Shown: piece after piece, positions 51,841-61,445 of the stretch | How the letters are laid out: every line of letters starts with the position of its first letter | Numbering within the stretch: position 1 is the stretch's first letter | Assembly (NCBI RefSeq): GCF_004028635.1 | Contig: NZ_ML138678.1 | Location: 806,001-870,000, forward strand | Reading direction: 5' to 3' | From: Streptomyces cyaneus | Lineage (GTDB): Bacteria > Actinomycetota > Actinomycetes > Streptomycetales > Streptomycetaceae | DNA: 64,000 nt | The notes under the pieces: generated by a model | Seen by the model: the letters and a program-made list of their open reading frames with translations, nothing else | Databases searched by the model: none | What the model was told of the DNA's origin: nothing | Program-made: the position numbers and the translations under genes

Positions 51841-52367
51841 ACCGCTCCGTCGGTGAGGACGAGGCTGTTGTAGACCGAGGGCCGCCAGGGCTCGTCGAGT
51901 CCGTGGCTGCGTACGCGCCGGCTCATCGAAATGGCCTGGTACATGATCGTCGACGCGATGATCTCGGCGTCGCGCTCGTCCCGGTCGGAATAGCAGGTCC
52001 GCTCCACCGTGCCCGGCGGCCGCTCGCCCTGGAGGTCGAACGCGATGATGTGTCCCACCTCGTGAAGAATGATGTGCGCTTGGTGCGCCTTGGTGGTCTT
52101 CGCCTGATAGACGATGACGTCCTCGTGGTCACGGGATATCAGCACCCCGAACGGCCCGTCGGCCGACAGATCCCACTCCATAAGCCTGATCGGCCTGCCC
52201 CGCATTTCACCGAGCTCATCACACAGCGCGGTGACGCTGAGCGGCAATTTGGGCGTGAGCCGGCGCATCAAATGTCGGCTGTGCGTGCGTAATTGAGCAT
52301 CACGCAGCCGGTTTTCCCGCGCCCCCCGAGACCGCTCCGAAGTACGCCTGCCCCGTTTGCCCCACAC
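51837..52367 (-). CDS. ImmA/IrrE-type metallopeptidase
   Basis: Start taken as GTG 52367 (176 residues) because GGGGGAGG lies nine bases upstream; the frame also allows GTG 52418. The zinc motif is AHIILHEVGHIIAFDLQGE (HEVGH), with the third ligand probably in ERDAEIIASTIMYQA. In characterised ImmA/IrrE systems the peptidase cleaves an XRE repressor on a signal; the XRE gene at 50173 is the natural target. Coupled to the membrane protein gene. Confidence 0.88.
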   Translation of the reverse strand: MWGKRGRRTSERSRGARENRLRDAQLRTHSRHLMRRLTPKLPLSVTALCDELGEMRGRPIRLMEWDLSADGPFGVLISRDHEDVIVYQAKTTKAHQAHIILHEVGHIIAFDLQGERPPGTVERTCYSDRDERDAEIIASTIMYQAISMSRRVRSHGLDEPWRPSVYNSLVLTDGAV

Positions 52368-52588
52368 CTGTTGAACCTCCCCCGTGCGACTGCGTCGACT
52401 CGAACCCGTGCGTCGCACAAGCGAGTCCCCGCTGATTGGTCACGGGACAAATCTACGACACCCGTAGCCGCACCTCATCGAAAAGAGATTCACATCACCG
52501 TCCTGTAACGAGAGCTTCACGCACCGCGGTGGAACCACCGCGGGGTGAGCCTCGCGGGCGATGGCGGTACTGCGTGGCAGGCGTACCG

Positions 52589-53536
52589 TCACATCCCCGA
52601 AGTGACCGTCGGCTGCGGCTCGGGGCCCGCCTGTCGTTCCGACTCCGCCCACAGCTTGGCGAACTGGGTGACGCGGTCCTCGATGTGGTCCGGCTCGGCG
52701 CTCAGCCAGGTACGGTCCGGGTTGGACTCCTGGTCCGGCTTGGTCTCGAAGCAGAGTTCGCCGTCGAAGATGATGAAGTCGTCCACCTTGGGGCTCGACT
52801 CCATCAGTGATCGCACCGCTATGCGCGCTTCGATGCCACGCCTGCGGTGGCGCTCGCAGAGTGCTCTGAGCTCCGGCGTGACCTCGTCCGCGTCCCGCAC
52901 GACGAACAGGCGCCGGATCTCCACGCCCCGCCGCTTGATCGCCTTCTCCTGCGCGGCGAGATACCGCTCGGCGGACCCGTTGGTCCAGAACTCCCGGTCC
53001 ACCGAGGTGCTGGTGGCGTCGAGGGTCATCTTGACGCAGTCGGTGATGTCGATCAGCCACTCGTTGTTCTCGCCGGGGCAGTCCGCGCTGCCGCTGCCGA
53101 GCCCTTCCATCGTCTTGGCGAGCCGGCCCAGCTCCTTTTCGGCGAAGGCCTGCACGATGTCGCCGCCCCGCTCACGGACCTTGGTGTACCCGAGCACGAG
53201 CCGGGTCACCTCGTCGGAGCGCAGCACCGAACCGTCGACCTGGCTGAACAGCGTCGTCGCGGCGAGGATCTCGTTGAAGCGTGTGTCGACCTTCTCGAAC
53301 CGCTCCCCGAAGTCGATCAGGAACTGCACGATCAGCGCCGCGCTGCCGATGACGATGGACGCCACCCACTGCCAGATGTTCCCGTCGTCCTGGTCCAGGA
53401 TGCTGGTCAGCAGGAAGGCCCCGCCCGCCGCCGAGGCGGTGATCAGGATCCGCCAGAACATCTTGGGCATGCGCGGCTCCGGGCGCGGTGCGTGGCCTCC
53501 GTTGTGGTTCCCTGCTCCTAAGGGCGCTCCGCTCAT
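52589..53536 (-). CDS. Membrane-anchored protein with PLD-like C-terminal domain
   Basis: A 315-residue protein from ATG 53536. Two TM helices (about 28-46, ILITASAAGGAFLLTSIL, and 54-74, IWQWVASIVIGSAALIVQFL) are followed by a short coiled region, then a domain with LDATSTSVDREFWTNGSAER, VEIRRLFVVRDADEVTP and KVDDFIIFDGELCFETKP. That order resembles phospholipase-D-like or related regulatory domains, but a clear HKD motif is missing. It is the last gene of the SCO2521-SCO2525 operon, 38 bases after SCO2521. Function unknown. Confidence 0.75.
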   Translation of the reverse strand: MSGAPLGAGNHNGGHAPRPEPRMPKMFWRILITASAAGGAFLLTSILDQDDGNIWQWVASIVIGSAALIVQFLIDFGERFEKVDTRFNEILAATTLFSQVDGSVLRSDEVTRLVLGYTKVRERGGDIVQAFAEKELGRLAKTMEGLGSGSADCPGENNEWLIDITDCVKMTLDATSTSVDREFWTNGSAERYLAAQEKAIKRRGVEIRRLFVVRDADEVTPELRALCERHRRRGIEARIAVRSLMESSPKVDDFIIFDGELCFETKPDQESNPDRTWLSAEPDHIEDRVTQFAKLWAESERQAGPEPQPTVTSGM

Positions 53537-53574
53537 GTCATGTCCCCCGTGTCTGTATGTGGTTGGTTCCGCCC

Positions 53575-54546
53575 TCAGCGCGGGCTGAGCGCCTGGTGCG
53601 GCGTCGTTACGGCCTGGAGGGCCAGTCGATCTCTGATGCGCCGGCTGAGCTTCTCCCACTGGCGGGAGAACCCCGGTTTCTCTTCCAGCACGTCCCACAG
53701 GTGCCCCAGCGCGGGGTCCACGTGTGCGCGCGGCATCCACAGATGCAGTAGATGCACCACGACCGGATGGAGCGCCTCGACCACCGAGGGCCCGTCCGTC
53801 GCACCGATCCGGCTGTTGTCCAGCATCTGCTGAACAGTCGTCAAAAGCCAGTCGTGCAGGGCGAGATCCTCACACAGACCGGCTGCGGCGGCGGCCGGGA
53901 CGTCCTGCGGCAGCCGTAACTCCATGGTCCGCAGTCCGCCCTCGGCCACGGTGAAGTTCGTCAGGGACGCGCGCTCGCCCTCGGGCTGCCGCCGAGCGAC
54001 CCAACGCAGGTGTGTGGGCCGGGACTTGAAGGGCACCCTGCGGTCGAGCAGCGCGTGCCGGCGGAGCGCGGTCAGCAGGCCCTCGGCGATCGTCCCGAGG
54101 TCGAGCTCACCGCGCCCGGCACCCCGCAACACGCCCTCTGCCGTGGCCTGTTGGGGCAGCTTGCCGAACGGTTCGACCAGGCCCGGCCGGACGAGGTACT
54201 GCCCCCAGGGGCGCCGGATGTCGGGGCCGGCGGCCGGGACGCTGAAGTACGCGGTCGACTGCAACAGACGGCCCTCGGTCAGCGCCGCGCGGGCGACGAC
54301 CGTACCGACGGCCCGCACCTTGCTGCCGTTGGAGGTGGGCAGCCGACAGTCCACCCCGGTCAGTACCTCGGGGGAAAGGGCGTACATGGTGGGCCGCTCG
54401 GAGACCCGGACGTGGTCGTCGGCGCGCAGCCTGAGCAGCTGGGCGGCGGCCCGGCCGTCCAGCGCCTGGAAGGACGGCAGCAGACAGGTACGCACCTCGC
54501 CGCAGGCGAGGACCGAACGCGCCGACTGTCCCAGGGCCGCCGCCAT
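53575..54546 (-). CDS. SCO2521-family protein
   Basis: A 323-residue soluble protein of unknown function, named after its Streptomyces coelicolor relative. Landmarks are VLACGEVRTCLLPSFQALDG, PWGQYLVRPGLVEPFGKLPQ and the helical C-terminus VVHLLHLWMPRAHVDPALGH. No catalytic motif is obvious. It begins one base after the SCO2522-family stop. Confidence 0.8.
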   Translation of the reverse strand: MAAALGQSARSVLACGEVRTCLLPSFQALDGRAAAQLLRLRADDHVRVSERPTMYALSPEVLTGVDCRLPTSNGSKVRAVGTVVARAALTEGRLLQSTAYFSVPAAGPDIRRPWGQYLVRPGLVEPFGKLPQQATAEGVLRGAGRGELDLGTIAEGLLTALRRHALLDRRVPFKSRPTHLRWVARRQPEGERASLTNFTVAEGGLRTMELRLPQDVPAAAAAGLCEDLALHDWLLTTVQQMLDNSRIGATDGPSVVEALHPVVVHLLHLWMPRAHVDPALGHLWDVLEEKPGFSRQWEKLSRRIRDRLALQAVTTPHQALSPR

Positions 54547-54547
54547 C

Positions 54548-55528
54548 TCAGGTCCCCTCGGCCTCGGAGGAGTCGCCGGGCTCCTCGTAGAAGACGTATG
54601 TGGCGCGCTGTGCGACGGCGGCCGGTACCGCCATCCCCTCGCCGCCGGACCGGTCGGCGACCTGCCGCAGCGCCCCGGCGTCGACGTCTATCTGGTCCAG
54701 GATGAGCCGCACGGCGTCCTCGACGGCGAGGAACCGGTTCGGCATGAGCGTGCAGGTGCGGTACGCGCTGAAGGCCGCCGTCGTGTCGGTGAGCTTGATC
54801 AGCGGCGGCAGCCGGTCCCAGTCGTGCGGGAACTCCTCGCTCTTCCAGTCCTGCGGCACCAGCACGGGCTCACCGAGGTGCCGTAACAGCCCCAGCCGGG
54901 CCAGTTGCCAAACGGCGGCCAGGAAAGGGCAGGACCACAGCCGCCAGCCGTCCTTCTCGGACCACAGCTCCACGTCCATGAAGACCGAGTGGTTGCGGGC
55001 CGCGGTCTCCTGGGGCGGCTGCCAGCCCTTGACCTCGCCCAGGGCGCTGCGGGACATCGTGGGCGTGCGCTGGCCGTTGGCGAGCCAGCCGGTCTGGCTG
55101 ACGGGCGGACGGGAGCCGTAGCTGCCCGGCGGCGGCGACTCGACGAGGCGGTGCATGACCGATTCCGCGAGTTCGATGCGGTCGGCGACCGCGCAGGCCG
55201 ACTCGCGGGCGAGGTAGTCGATGACGAGGCCGGCCTTCTCGGCCTCCTTCAGCACCATCGGGATCAGCTCGGCCGGGGTGGAGAAGCGGGTGAAGTAGTC
55301 GTCGATCAGGAAGCAGGTGCTGATGCGTGGCCGCTTGCTGCGGCGGGCGGCGGAGGCGCGCACGGCGTCCACCCAGATCCGTACCTCGGCGAAGTGCTCG
55401 CGCAGCCGGTCGGGCCCGGCCTCGAAGTCCTCCATGTAGAGGTGGCCCAGCTCCAGGGAGAGATGGGACAGCGGCACGGACTTGGTGACGGGCTCGGCGG
55501 TGGTCTCCCGGAAGACGGCTTCGGTCAT
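54548..55528 (-). CDS. SCO2522-family protein
   Basis: A 326-residue soluble protein from ATG 55528 with GGGAGGAGG immediately upstream. LSHLSLELGHLYMEDFEAGP, STCFLIDDYFTRFSTPAELI and FMDVELWSEKDGWRLWSCPF are typical family stretches. The IDDYF region looks like a possible active or binding site, but no function is known. Its start overlaps the P-loop gene stop (ATGA). Confidence 0.8.
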   Translation of the reverse strand: MTEAVFRETTAEPVTKSVPLSHLSLELGHLYMEDFEAGPDRLREHFAEVRIWVDAVRASAARRSKRPRISTCFLIDDYFTRFSTPAELIPMVLKEAEKAGLVIDYLARESACAVADRIELAESVMHRLVESPPPGSYGSRPPVSQTGWLANGQRTPTMSRSALGEVKGWQPPQETAARNHSVFMDVELWSEKDGWRLWSCPFLAAVWQLARLGLLRHLGEPVLVPQDWKSEEFPHDWDRLPPLIKLTDTTAAFSAYRTCTLMPNRFLAVEDAVRLILDQIDVDAGALRQVADRSGGEGMAVPAAVAQRATYVFYEEPGDSSEAEGT

Positions 55529-56442
55529 GCCTCCTCCCAGTACTTGTCGTCGGTCAGCCGTGCGGCCAGCCGGCTCAGCGCCTGCCAGGTCTCCTGGTTG
55601 GCGATCTGGCTGTCGAGCACGTCCTCGTCGGTGATGAGCTGCTCGCGCCACTGCAGGACCGGTTCGAGGGGCACGGAGCCGAGGACCTGGCTGTAGCCGA
55701 TACCGGCGGTGGAGGCGAGCTGCTTGAGGTCGCCGTCGGTCTTGCGCATCCATGCCGACTGGGTGGGCGAGACCTGGGACCACAGCGGCGATTCGGGGTC
55801 GGGTACGGCGGCCCGTACGAAGCGGATGGCGCCGCGCAGTGCCTCCTCGTCGTGACCGCGGTCGACGCCGCCGGCGACGATGCCGCGCCGGCCGAAGACC
55901 AGGCTCGCGGCGGCCGCCACATGCTGGCGGGTCCAGCGGTGGAAGACCAGCCAGCGGGCCGTGACCTCGCTCATCTCGGGCTGTGCGGTGGCCTCCAGGG
56001 CCATGTCGACGGCGTAGGAGCGGCCGGCGCTGAGGTCGACGACGACCAGGTCGAACTCGTAGTACAGCTTCATCAGCAGGTCGACGCACCGGCGCAGGTT
56101 GTCGTCGGTGGTGGCGAACTCGCCGCCGCTGACGTCACCGGGCATCAGCACGAGCCGGCCGCAGCCGGGCGGCGGGTCGCGCAGCACCTGGTGCTCGGTC
56201 CTGGCCCAGACGTCGATCCGTTCCGGCTCGCTGACCTCGCCTATCAGATAGGCGTGCAGGCCGCGTTCCTCGGTGGCCTCGCGGGCGTCGGCCACGTCGA
56301 AGACGGCCACCGCGGTGGGCGAGCCGAAGTCGAAGTCCAGGTAGCAGACGTCGTCCCCGGCCAGCGCCCGGTGGTAGGCGAGGTTGGCACTGGTCACGGA
56401 GCGGCCCGTGCCTCCCTTGTCGGAGGCGGCGAAGATCAGCAC
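55525..56442 (-). CDS. SCO2523-family variant P-loop (ParA/MinD-like) protein
   Basis: A 305-residue protein from GTG 56442. The deviant Walker A KGGTGRS (9-15) directly follows the first strand, CYLDFDFGSPTAVAVFD is the A'-like region and LVVVDLSAGRSYAVDMALEA holds the Walker B Asp. ParA/MinD relatives use such a nucleotide switch for localisation or partner control. The family is fixed in the SCO2521-SCO2525 gene set. Confidence 0.88.
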   Translation of the reverse strand: MLIFAASDKGGTGRSVTSANLAYHRALAGDDVCYLDFDFGSPTAVAVFDVADAREATEERGLHAYLIGEVSEPERIDVWARTEHQVLRDPPPGCGRLVLMPGDVSGGEFATTDDNLRRCVDLLMKLYYEFDLVVVDLSAGRSYAVDMALEATAQPEMSEVTARWLVFHRWTRQHVAAAASLVFGRRGIVAGGVDRGHDEEALRGAIRFVRAAVPDPESPLWSQVSPTQSAWMRKTDGDLKQLASTAGIGYSQVLGSVPLEPVLQWREQLITDEDVLDSQIANQETWQALSRLAARLTDDKYWEEA

Positions 56443-56445
56443 GGT

Positions 56446-58296
56446 TCACACTCCCCGGTCCGCGGCTTCGCGGGCGCGGGCGAGCGAGTCGAGCTGTCCC
56501 AGCACGTCGAGCGTCAACGCGTAGGCCGTACCCGGCTGTTCGTCCACGAGGCTGCGGGCGCGGCGCAACTTGACCTCGATGTTCCTGAGTTCCATCCCGT
56601 GCCGGCCGGCGTCCGTGGGCGCGGGTTCCATCTGTTCGTTGCCCAGGAGGTGGGCGGACTCGCTGAGCAACGCCCTTGCCAGCTCGGTGAGTTCGAGGCT
56701 GCGGATCGGTGGCTGGCGGTACATCTCGTGGGCCTGGACCATGACCTCGGTGACCCGCTCGGTGATGCTCCAGGACACCGGTACGCGGCGCTTGTGGATC
56801 TCCGCGTCGGGATAGGCGGCGTGGATGTTGTCCCACAGGCCGACGCCCTCGCCGTCGCGGATGCGGCGCCGCCACATGTGGTCGAAGATGTCCTCGGCGA
56901 GTCTGAGCAGCCGGTCGTGCGAGGCGAGGTTGCGCGACAGCGTACACAGCTGGACGGTTCGCTTCAGCAGCTGGGCCGAGAAGTCGGTCATGGACCACGT
57001 CATGAGCGGGCCGACCCGCTCACTGCCCTGCAACGGCAGCTTGACGCCCATGTTGTGCAGTTCGTGGATCACGGGGTCGTCGACCGTCATCCGGCTGGTG
57101 ATACGGCCGCGCTCGGCGAGGCGCTCCATGACGCCGACGGTGCGGGTCAGGTCGTCGTCGGTGGCCCGGCGCCGCATCAGGTCGTGCACGAGGATGGCGG
57201 CGACGGAGAGGGAGAAGTACTCGGACTCCAGCTTCTGTCCCGTCGTACGCCAGGGCAGGTCCTCCAGGGGCCAGCGGTCGGCGTCGAAGCGGGCGATACG
57301 GGACCAGTACTGCTGGGTGAGCTCCCACCGCAGCCGGAGCGCCTCGGCGAGCTTCTGCTGTTCGGCGTTGAGCAGTCCGAGGGTGAGGGTGCGGTCGGAG
57401 AACAGGTCCTGGATACCGTCGAGGGCGACCACCGTGAAGTACAGATACGGCACCGCGTTGGCGACGCCCTCGGGCTGCGGCCCGATGGGTTCGTCGGTCT
57501 CGATCTCGGGGGCGTCCTTCACCAGGCTCCACGCCCAGCCGCATTCGAAGAGCTGGTTCTCGTCCTTGAGCCCTTCCTCGACGTCGATACCGAGGCTCAC
57601 GCTCTCGACGATCGCGGCGCGCAGTGGACGGAAACGGTTCTGGAACTTGTTGAGCACCTGCCGCTGCGACTGCCGTCCCTGACCGAGGAGTTCGATGAGG
57701 GTACGGCCCTGGGAGGAGTCCGTGTCGAAGACGTTGACCGTGAAGGAGCGCAGCAGGCTCACCATGGCTGCCGTGAGTCTGCTGCTGGTGGCCGCGCGCA
57801 GCTCGGCGATCGTCTCCTTGATGTCGCTGCGCCGGGTCCTGGTCTCGTAGACCTTGAGGAAGCCGAGCGTGGCGAGGCACAGGGTGATCGACATGGAGAA
57901 CGAGTCGGTCACGCCGAGTTGGCGCTGCTCCTCGCTGAGCTCCTTGGTCTTGTCGGCCGACCCGAAGTAGTAACCCCCGGCGAAGGTGGGCCTCTTGTCC
58001 TCGCCGGTGTGGGTCCGCATGAACTCGGCCGCGGCCGTGACGATGTTGGCCGGGATGTCCAGGCGTCCGCCGGCCTTCTTCAGGACCTGCTGGACGTCGT
58101 CCTGTGTGGTGTCCGGGTCGTCCAGCCGGAAGGCGGGGATCTCGGTGGCCGGGTACAGCAGGCAGAGCAGCCGCTCGGCGTCGGCAACACTGCTCACTCC
58201 GCCCCATTCGCCCCAGTCCCACTCTCCCCCGTCGAAAGAGTGGCGAGCGATCGCCTGCCAGATGTCCAGCAGATGCTGGCGTGGCTTGATCTGCAT
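56446..58296 (-). CDS. SCO2524-family protein
   Basis: A 616-residue, mainly helical soluble protein from ATG 58296. MQIKPRQHLLDIWQAIARHS opens it; the middle contains SFSMSITLCLATLGFLKVYE, and the C-terminal third VSWSITERVTEVMVQAHEMY. The tail after about 545 (RRARSLVDEQPGTAYAL, LDVLGQLDSLARA) looks TPR-like. No enzyme motif is recognised. It ends three bases before the P-loop gene start. Confidence 0.8.
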   Translation of the reverse strand: MQIKPRQHLLDIWQAIARHSFDGGEWDWGEWGGVSSVADAERLLCLLYPATEIPAFRLDDPDTTQDDVQQVLKKAGGRLDIPANIVTAAAEFMRTHTGEDKRPTFAGGYYFGSADKTKELSEEQRQLGVTDSFSMSITLCLATLGFLKVYETRTRRSDIKETIAELRAATSSRLTAAMVSLLRSFTVNVFDTDSSQGRTLIELLGQGRQSQRQVLNKFQNRFRPLRAAIVESVSLGIDVEEGLKDENQLFECGWAWSLVKDAPEIETDEPIGPQPEGVANAVPYLYFTVVALDGIQDLFSDRTLTLGLLNAEQQKLAEALRLRWELTQQYWSRIARFDADRWPLEDLPWRTTGQKLESEYFSLSVAAILVHDLMRRRATDDDLTRTVGVMERLAERGRITSRMTVDDPVIHELHNMGVKLPLQGSERVGPLMTWSMTDFSAQLLKRTVQLCTLSRNLASHDRLLRLAEDIFDHMWRRRIRDGEGVGLWDNIHAAYPDAEIHKRRVPVSWSITERVTEVMVQAHEMYRQPPIRSLELTELARALLSESAHLLGNEQMEPAPTDAGRHGMELRNIEVKLRRARSLVDEQPGTAYALTLDVLGQLDSLARAREAADRGV

Positions 58297-58368
58297 CCCA
58301 TGCCCCTCACACAGGCCACAATGCCATCAATTGAGGAATATCGCTTTTCTGTTGTGAAGATTCACGGA

Positions 58369-59166
58369 TCAGTCGATCGGAATCGCCGCATCCGAATTTC
58401 GACGCCAGCCGTAGGCGACGATCATTCCCTTATAGCCTTTGCGTACCCGCGCCGAGGACTTGAGCGGCATGACCTTGAAGTCCCTGGCGAACCGCTCCAG
58501 GCTCGCGTACACATCAGACTCTCCCACGTCACACGCGGGGAAGAAATGCTCACCCGCGTGATAACCCTTTGAATGGGCCATGAAGGCGGCGGCAAAGGGG
58601 GCGTCCGGGGCCAGGGCCCGCATGAAACGCTCCACACCCAGTGCGAACTCGCCGGGGGAGGTGGTCATCGACTCGGCGACGAAGAACATGGTCCCCACGG
58701 ACCACCGTCCCTCGTGCTCCTTGAGTTCGAAGATGTCGCCCTGCTCGACCTTGACGACCTCGCGGAACCTTTCACGCGGGTCCACGCCAAGGGAGTTGTA
58801 GGCCTTCTTCCGGCACAGGGCGGTCCAGAACTTGTCCCAGTTCTTCTCGTAGGAGCGCACCTGGCCCTTGAGGTACTTCACATTCGGGGACGAGCGCTCG
58901 AAGAGGGTGATCTCGTCGCACCAGGGCAGCATGGCCAGTGCGGGATAGAGATTCACGCCCGCGCCCACATCGATACCGGAAACCGACCCGACGCCCTGCT
59001 TCCGGAAGTGATCGCCGAAATGATCCCGGATGATCTGCAGGATCTCCGCGTCCTCTGGCTGTAAGTCGCGGTAATTGCGATCAAGGTAGGCGATCGAGTC
59101 GAATGCCTCGTCCCACGGCACATCGGCATTCTTCACCTGGACGCCCTGCGACGATCTCTGGGTCAT
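58369..59166 (-). CDS. SCO2525-family SAM-dependent methyltransferase
   Basis: A 265-residue enzyme from ATG 59166. Motif I is GSVSGIDVGAGVNLYPALAM, followed by the acidic strand EITLFERSSPNVKYL; DPRERFREVVKVEQGDIFEL and MFFVAESMTTSPGEF are the later SAM/substrate regions. The spacing recalls NNMT/PNMT-type small-molecule N-methyltransferases. It is the first gene of the SCO2521-SCO2525 operon, 72 bases before the SCO2524 gene. Substrate unknown. Confidence 0.88.
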   Translation of the reverse strand: MTQRSSQGVQVKNADVPWDEAFDSIAYLDRNYRDLQPEDAEILQIIRDHFGDHFRKQGVGSVSGIDVGAGVNLYPALAMLPWCDEITLFERSSPNVKYLKGQVRSYEKNWDKFWTALCRKKAYNSLGVDPRERFREVVKVEQGDIFELKEHEGRWSVGTMFFVAESMTTSPGEFALGVERFMRALAPDAPFAAAFMAHSKGYHAGEHFFPACDVGESDVYASLERFARDFKVMPLKSSARVRKGYKGMIVAYGWRRNSDAAIPID

Positions 59167-59343
59167 TCCACCAACGGTACCAAAAGGAGGCGCACTGGGA
59201 GCGCGTTGGGGCATACATATCATGCGGTCTTGAAGACCCGGATCGCGCTGCTCAAGATGGGCGGACCTCTACTGAGCACCTGAAACGGCAGGCAACAGGT
59301 ACTCACCCGCACGAGTGACTCCATTCCATCACACAGGGGGCGG

Positions 59344-59880
59344 ATGATGGCGCTACCGGAGGAACGTTTCCCTTTCCCGGGGAGCCACACTGACCAGGCG
59401 TTCTTCGCGGACCGCGCCGACCGGCCACTGACCATGCGAGGGGTCACCGAGACCGACCTGCCCGAACTCCTCCGCGTGGACAGGGAGGTCTTCCCGGACG
59501 ATCCGTACCCCTACTTCGTCCTGCGCCAGCACTTCGACGTGCACGGCGACCGCATCCTCGTCCTCGACGACGGGGAGTGCCTGCATGGCTATGTCCTCTT
59601 CGTGACCACCTCGGACGGCTATGTGTGCTGGGTCCTGAGCCTGGCCGTCAGCGCCGACCAGCGGGGCCGTGGGCTGGGCAAGCGGCTGATGCTGGAGGTG
59701 CTGCGGCAGTTGCGCAGGGAGCGGGTGCACGAGGTGCGGCTGACCGTGGAGCCGACGAACGCGGCGGCGATCCAGCTGTACCGGACGCTGGGGTTCTCGC
59801 CCGAGGGGGGAGTGCACAGGGACTACCTGGGCCCCGAGGAGGATCGGCTCATCATGACGCTGGGGTTGGGTCCGGCGTAG
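59344..59880 (+). CDS. GNAT-family N-acetyltransferase
   Basis: A 178-residue enzyme from ATG 59344, with GGGGG just upstream. TMRGVTETDLPELLRVDREV is the first helix region, CWVLSLAVSADQRGRGLGKR carries the acetyl-CoA loop QRGRGLG, and NAAAIQLYRTLGF is the last motif, as in RimI-like members. It is divergent from the methyltransferase across 177 bases and may be co-regulated with that operon. Confidence 0.9.
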   Translation: MMALPEERFPFPGSHTDQAFFADRADRPLTMRGVTETDLPELLRVDREVFPDDPYPYFVLRQHFDVHGDRILVLDDGECLHGYVLFVTTSDGYVCWVLSLAVSADQRGRGLGKRLMLEVLRQLRRERVHEVRLTVEPTNAAAIQLYRTLGFSPEGGVHRDYLGPEEDRLIMTLGLGPA

Positions 59881-59963
59881 TACGTGCCGGGGGGTAATCC
59901 CCAGTAGAGGTCCGGGAGTTACCAGGATGTGACGAACCGTCAATCCCCGCCAGGCTGCTGTGC

Positions 59964-61445
59964 ATGAAGCAGATCACCAAGAGCGCCGCCCTGATCGCCG
60001 CCGCCTCCGGAGTCGTCTTCGGGCTCGTCACCCCGCTGACCGCGTCCGCCACCGGTACGCCCGCGCCGCTGAGATGGACCAAGTGCGAGGGCAGTGGCCT
60101 GGATTCACGGCAGGAGTGCGCGACCGTCTCCGTACCGATGGACTACGCCGACCCCGGCGGCCCGAAGATCGACATCGCCGTCTCCCGAATCCCCAGCGAG
60201 AAGCCGTCGGCCCGCCGGGGCACCCTGCTGATCATCGCGGGCGGGCCCGGGGGGACGAGCCTCGGCGAACCCTCGGACAAGGGGCAGCGGCTGCCGCGGG
60301 AGGTACGGGAGGCCTACGACCTGATCGGGTTCGCCCCGCGCGGCAACGCGCCTTCAGCGCCGGTCAGTTGTGACCTTCAGGAAGGCGACCTCGCCCTGAC
60401 GAAGTCGCGCCCGTGGCCCGCCCCCGACGGGTCCGTCACCGAGAACATGGCCTACGCCCGGCGCGTCTCGGACGCCTGCGCGCGCAATGGCGGCGAGCTG
60501 ATGAAGCACATCAGCACCAAGAACAACGCCCGCGACATCGACCGCATCCGGGCCGCGCTCGGCGAACGCAAGCTGTCGGCGTGGGGCGACTCGTACGGCA
60601 CGTACGTCGGTACGGCGTACCTCGAGCTGTTCCCGCACCGCACCGACCGCATCGTGCTGGACAGCAACGACGACGCCGACCCGGTGCGGGCGGAGCGCGC
60701 CTGGCTGCAGGCGTTCGAGGCGGGCGTCGAGGACAACTTCCCCGAGTTCGCCAAGTGGGCGTCGGCGCCCGGCAATCGGTACCGGCTCGCCCACACCGCC
60801 GCCGAGGTGCGCCCGCTCTTCCTCCGCCTCGCCGCCCGTCTGGACCGCGAGCCGATCCCCTGGCCCGGCGCCAACCCGGCGGAGCTGAACGGCAACGTAC
60901 TGCGCCAGACCATGCTGGACAGCCTCTACGACCCCGACGACTACCCGCTCCTGGCCGAGCTGATGCTGGCCGCGCAGAAGGGCGAGGTGCCGCCCGCGCC
61001 CCAGCTGCCGCCGTTGCCCGCGCTGCAGAACGGCGCCGCGGTCGGATCCGCCACCATCTGCAACGACGGTGCCTGGCCCAGGTCGGCGGCCGAGTACGAG
61101 AAGGGCGTCGCCGCGAGCCGGGCGAAGTATCCGCTGACCGCGGGCATGCCGAGGAACGCGATGATGTGCGCCGCCTGGCCGTGGCAGCCGAAGGAGGCGC
61201 CGGTGCGGGCCACCGAGCACGGCCCGTCCAACGTCCTCCTCGTCCAGAACGAGCGGGACGTGGCCACGCCACTGAGCGGCGCCCTGAAGCTGCGCGAAGA
61301 CCTCGGCAGGCGGGCCGTCATGGTCACCGTGAATTCCACCGGCCATGGCGCCTACCTGGAAAACGGCAACGCGTGCGGTGACACCACCGTGTCCCGCTTC
61401 CTGGCGACCGGGGAACGGCCGGCCCGGGATCTCTACTGCGACTGA
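59964..61445 (+). CDS. Secreted alpha/beta-hydrolase peptidase (TAP-like, tripeptidyl aminopeptidase family)
   Basis: A 493-residue exported serine hydrolase. The signal peptide is about 1-30 (ALIAAASGVVFGLVTPLTAS, cleavage near ATG TPAP). LLIIAGGPGGTSLGEP is the oxyanion region, SAWGDSYGTYVG holds the nucleophile Ser, VQNERDVATPLSG the Asp and NSTGHGAYLENGNACG the His. The C-terminal TAP-like domain includes the paired Cys residues. Members release N-terminal peptides from secreted proteins. It overlaps the convergent downstream gene by 13 bases. Confidence 0.92.
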   Translation: MKQITKSAALIAAASGVVFGLVTPLTASATGTPAPLRWTKCEGSGLDSRQECATVSVPMDYADPGGPKIDIAVSRIPSEKPSARRGTLLIIAGGPGGTSLGEPSDKGQRLPREVREAYDLIGFAPRGNAPSAPVSCDLQEGDLALTKSRPWPAPDGSVTENMAYARRVSDACARNGGELMKHISTKNNARDIDRIRAALGERKLSAWGDSYGTYVGTAYLELFPHRTDRIVLDSNDDADPVRAERAWLQAFEAGVEDNFPEFAKWASAPGNRYRLAHTAAEVRPLFLRLAARLDREPIPWPGANPAELNGNVLRQTMLDSLYDPDDYPLLAELMLAAQKGEVPPAPQLPPLPALQNGAAVGSATICNDGAWPRSAAEYEKGVAASRAKYPLTAGMPRNAMMCAAWPWQPKEAPVRATEHGPSNVLLVQNERDVATPLSGALKLREDLGRRAVMVTVNSTGHGAYLENGNACGDTTVSRFLATGERPARDLYCD

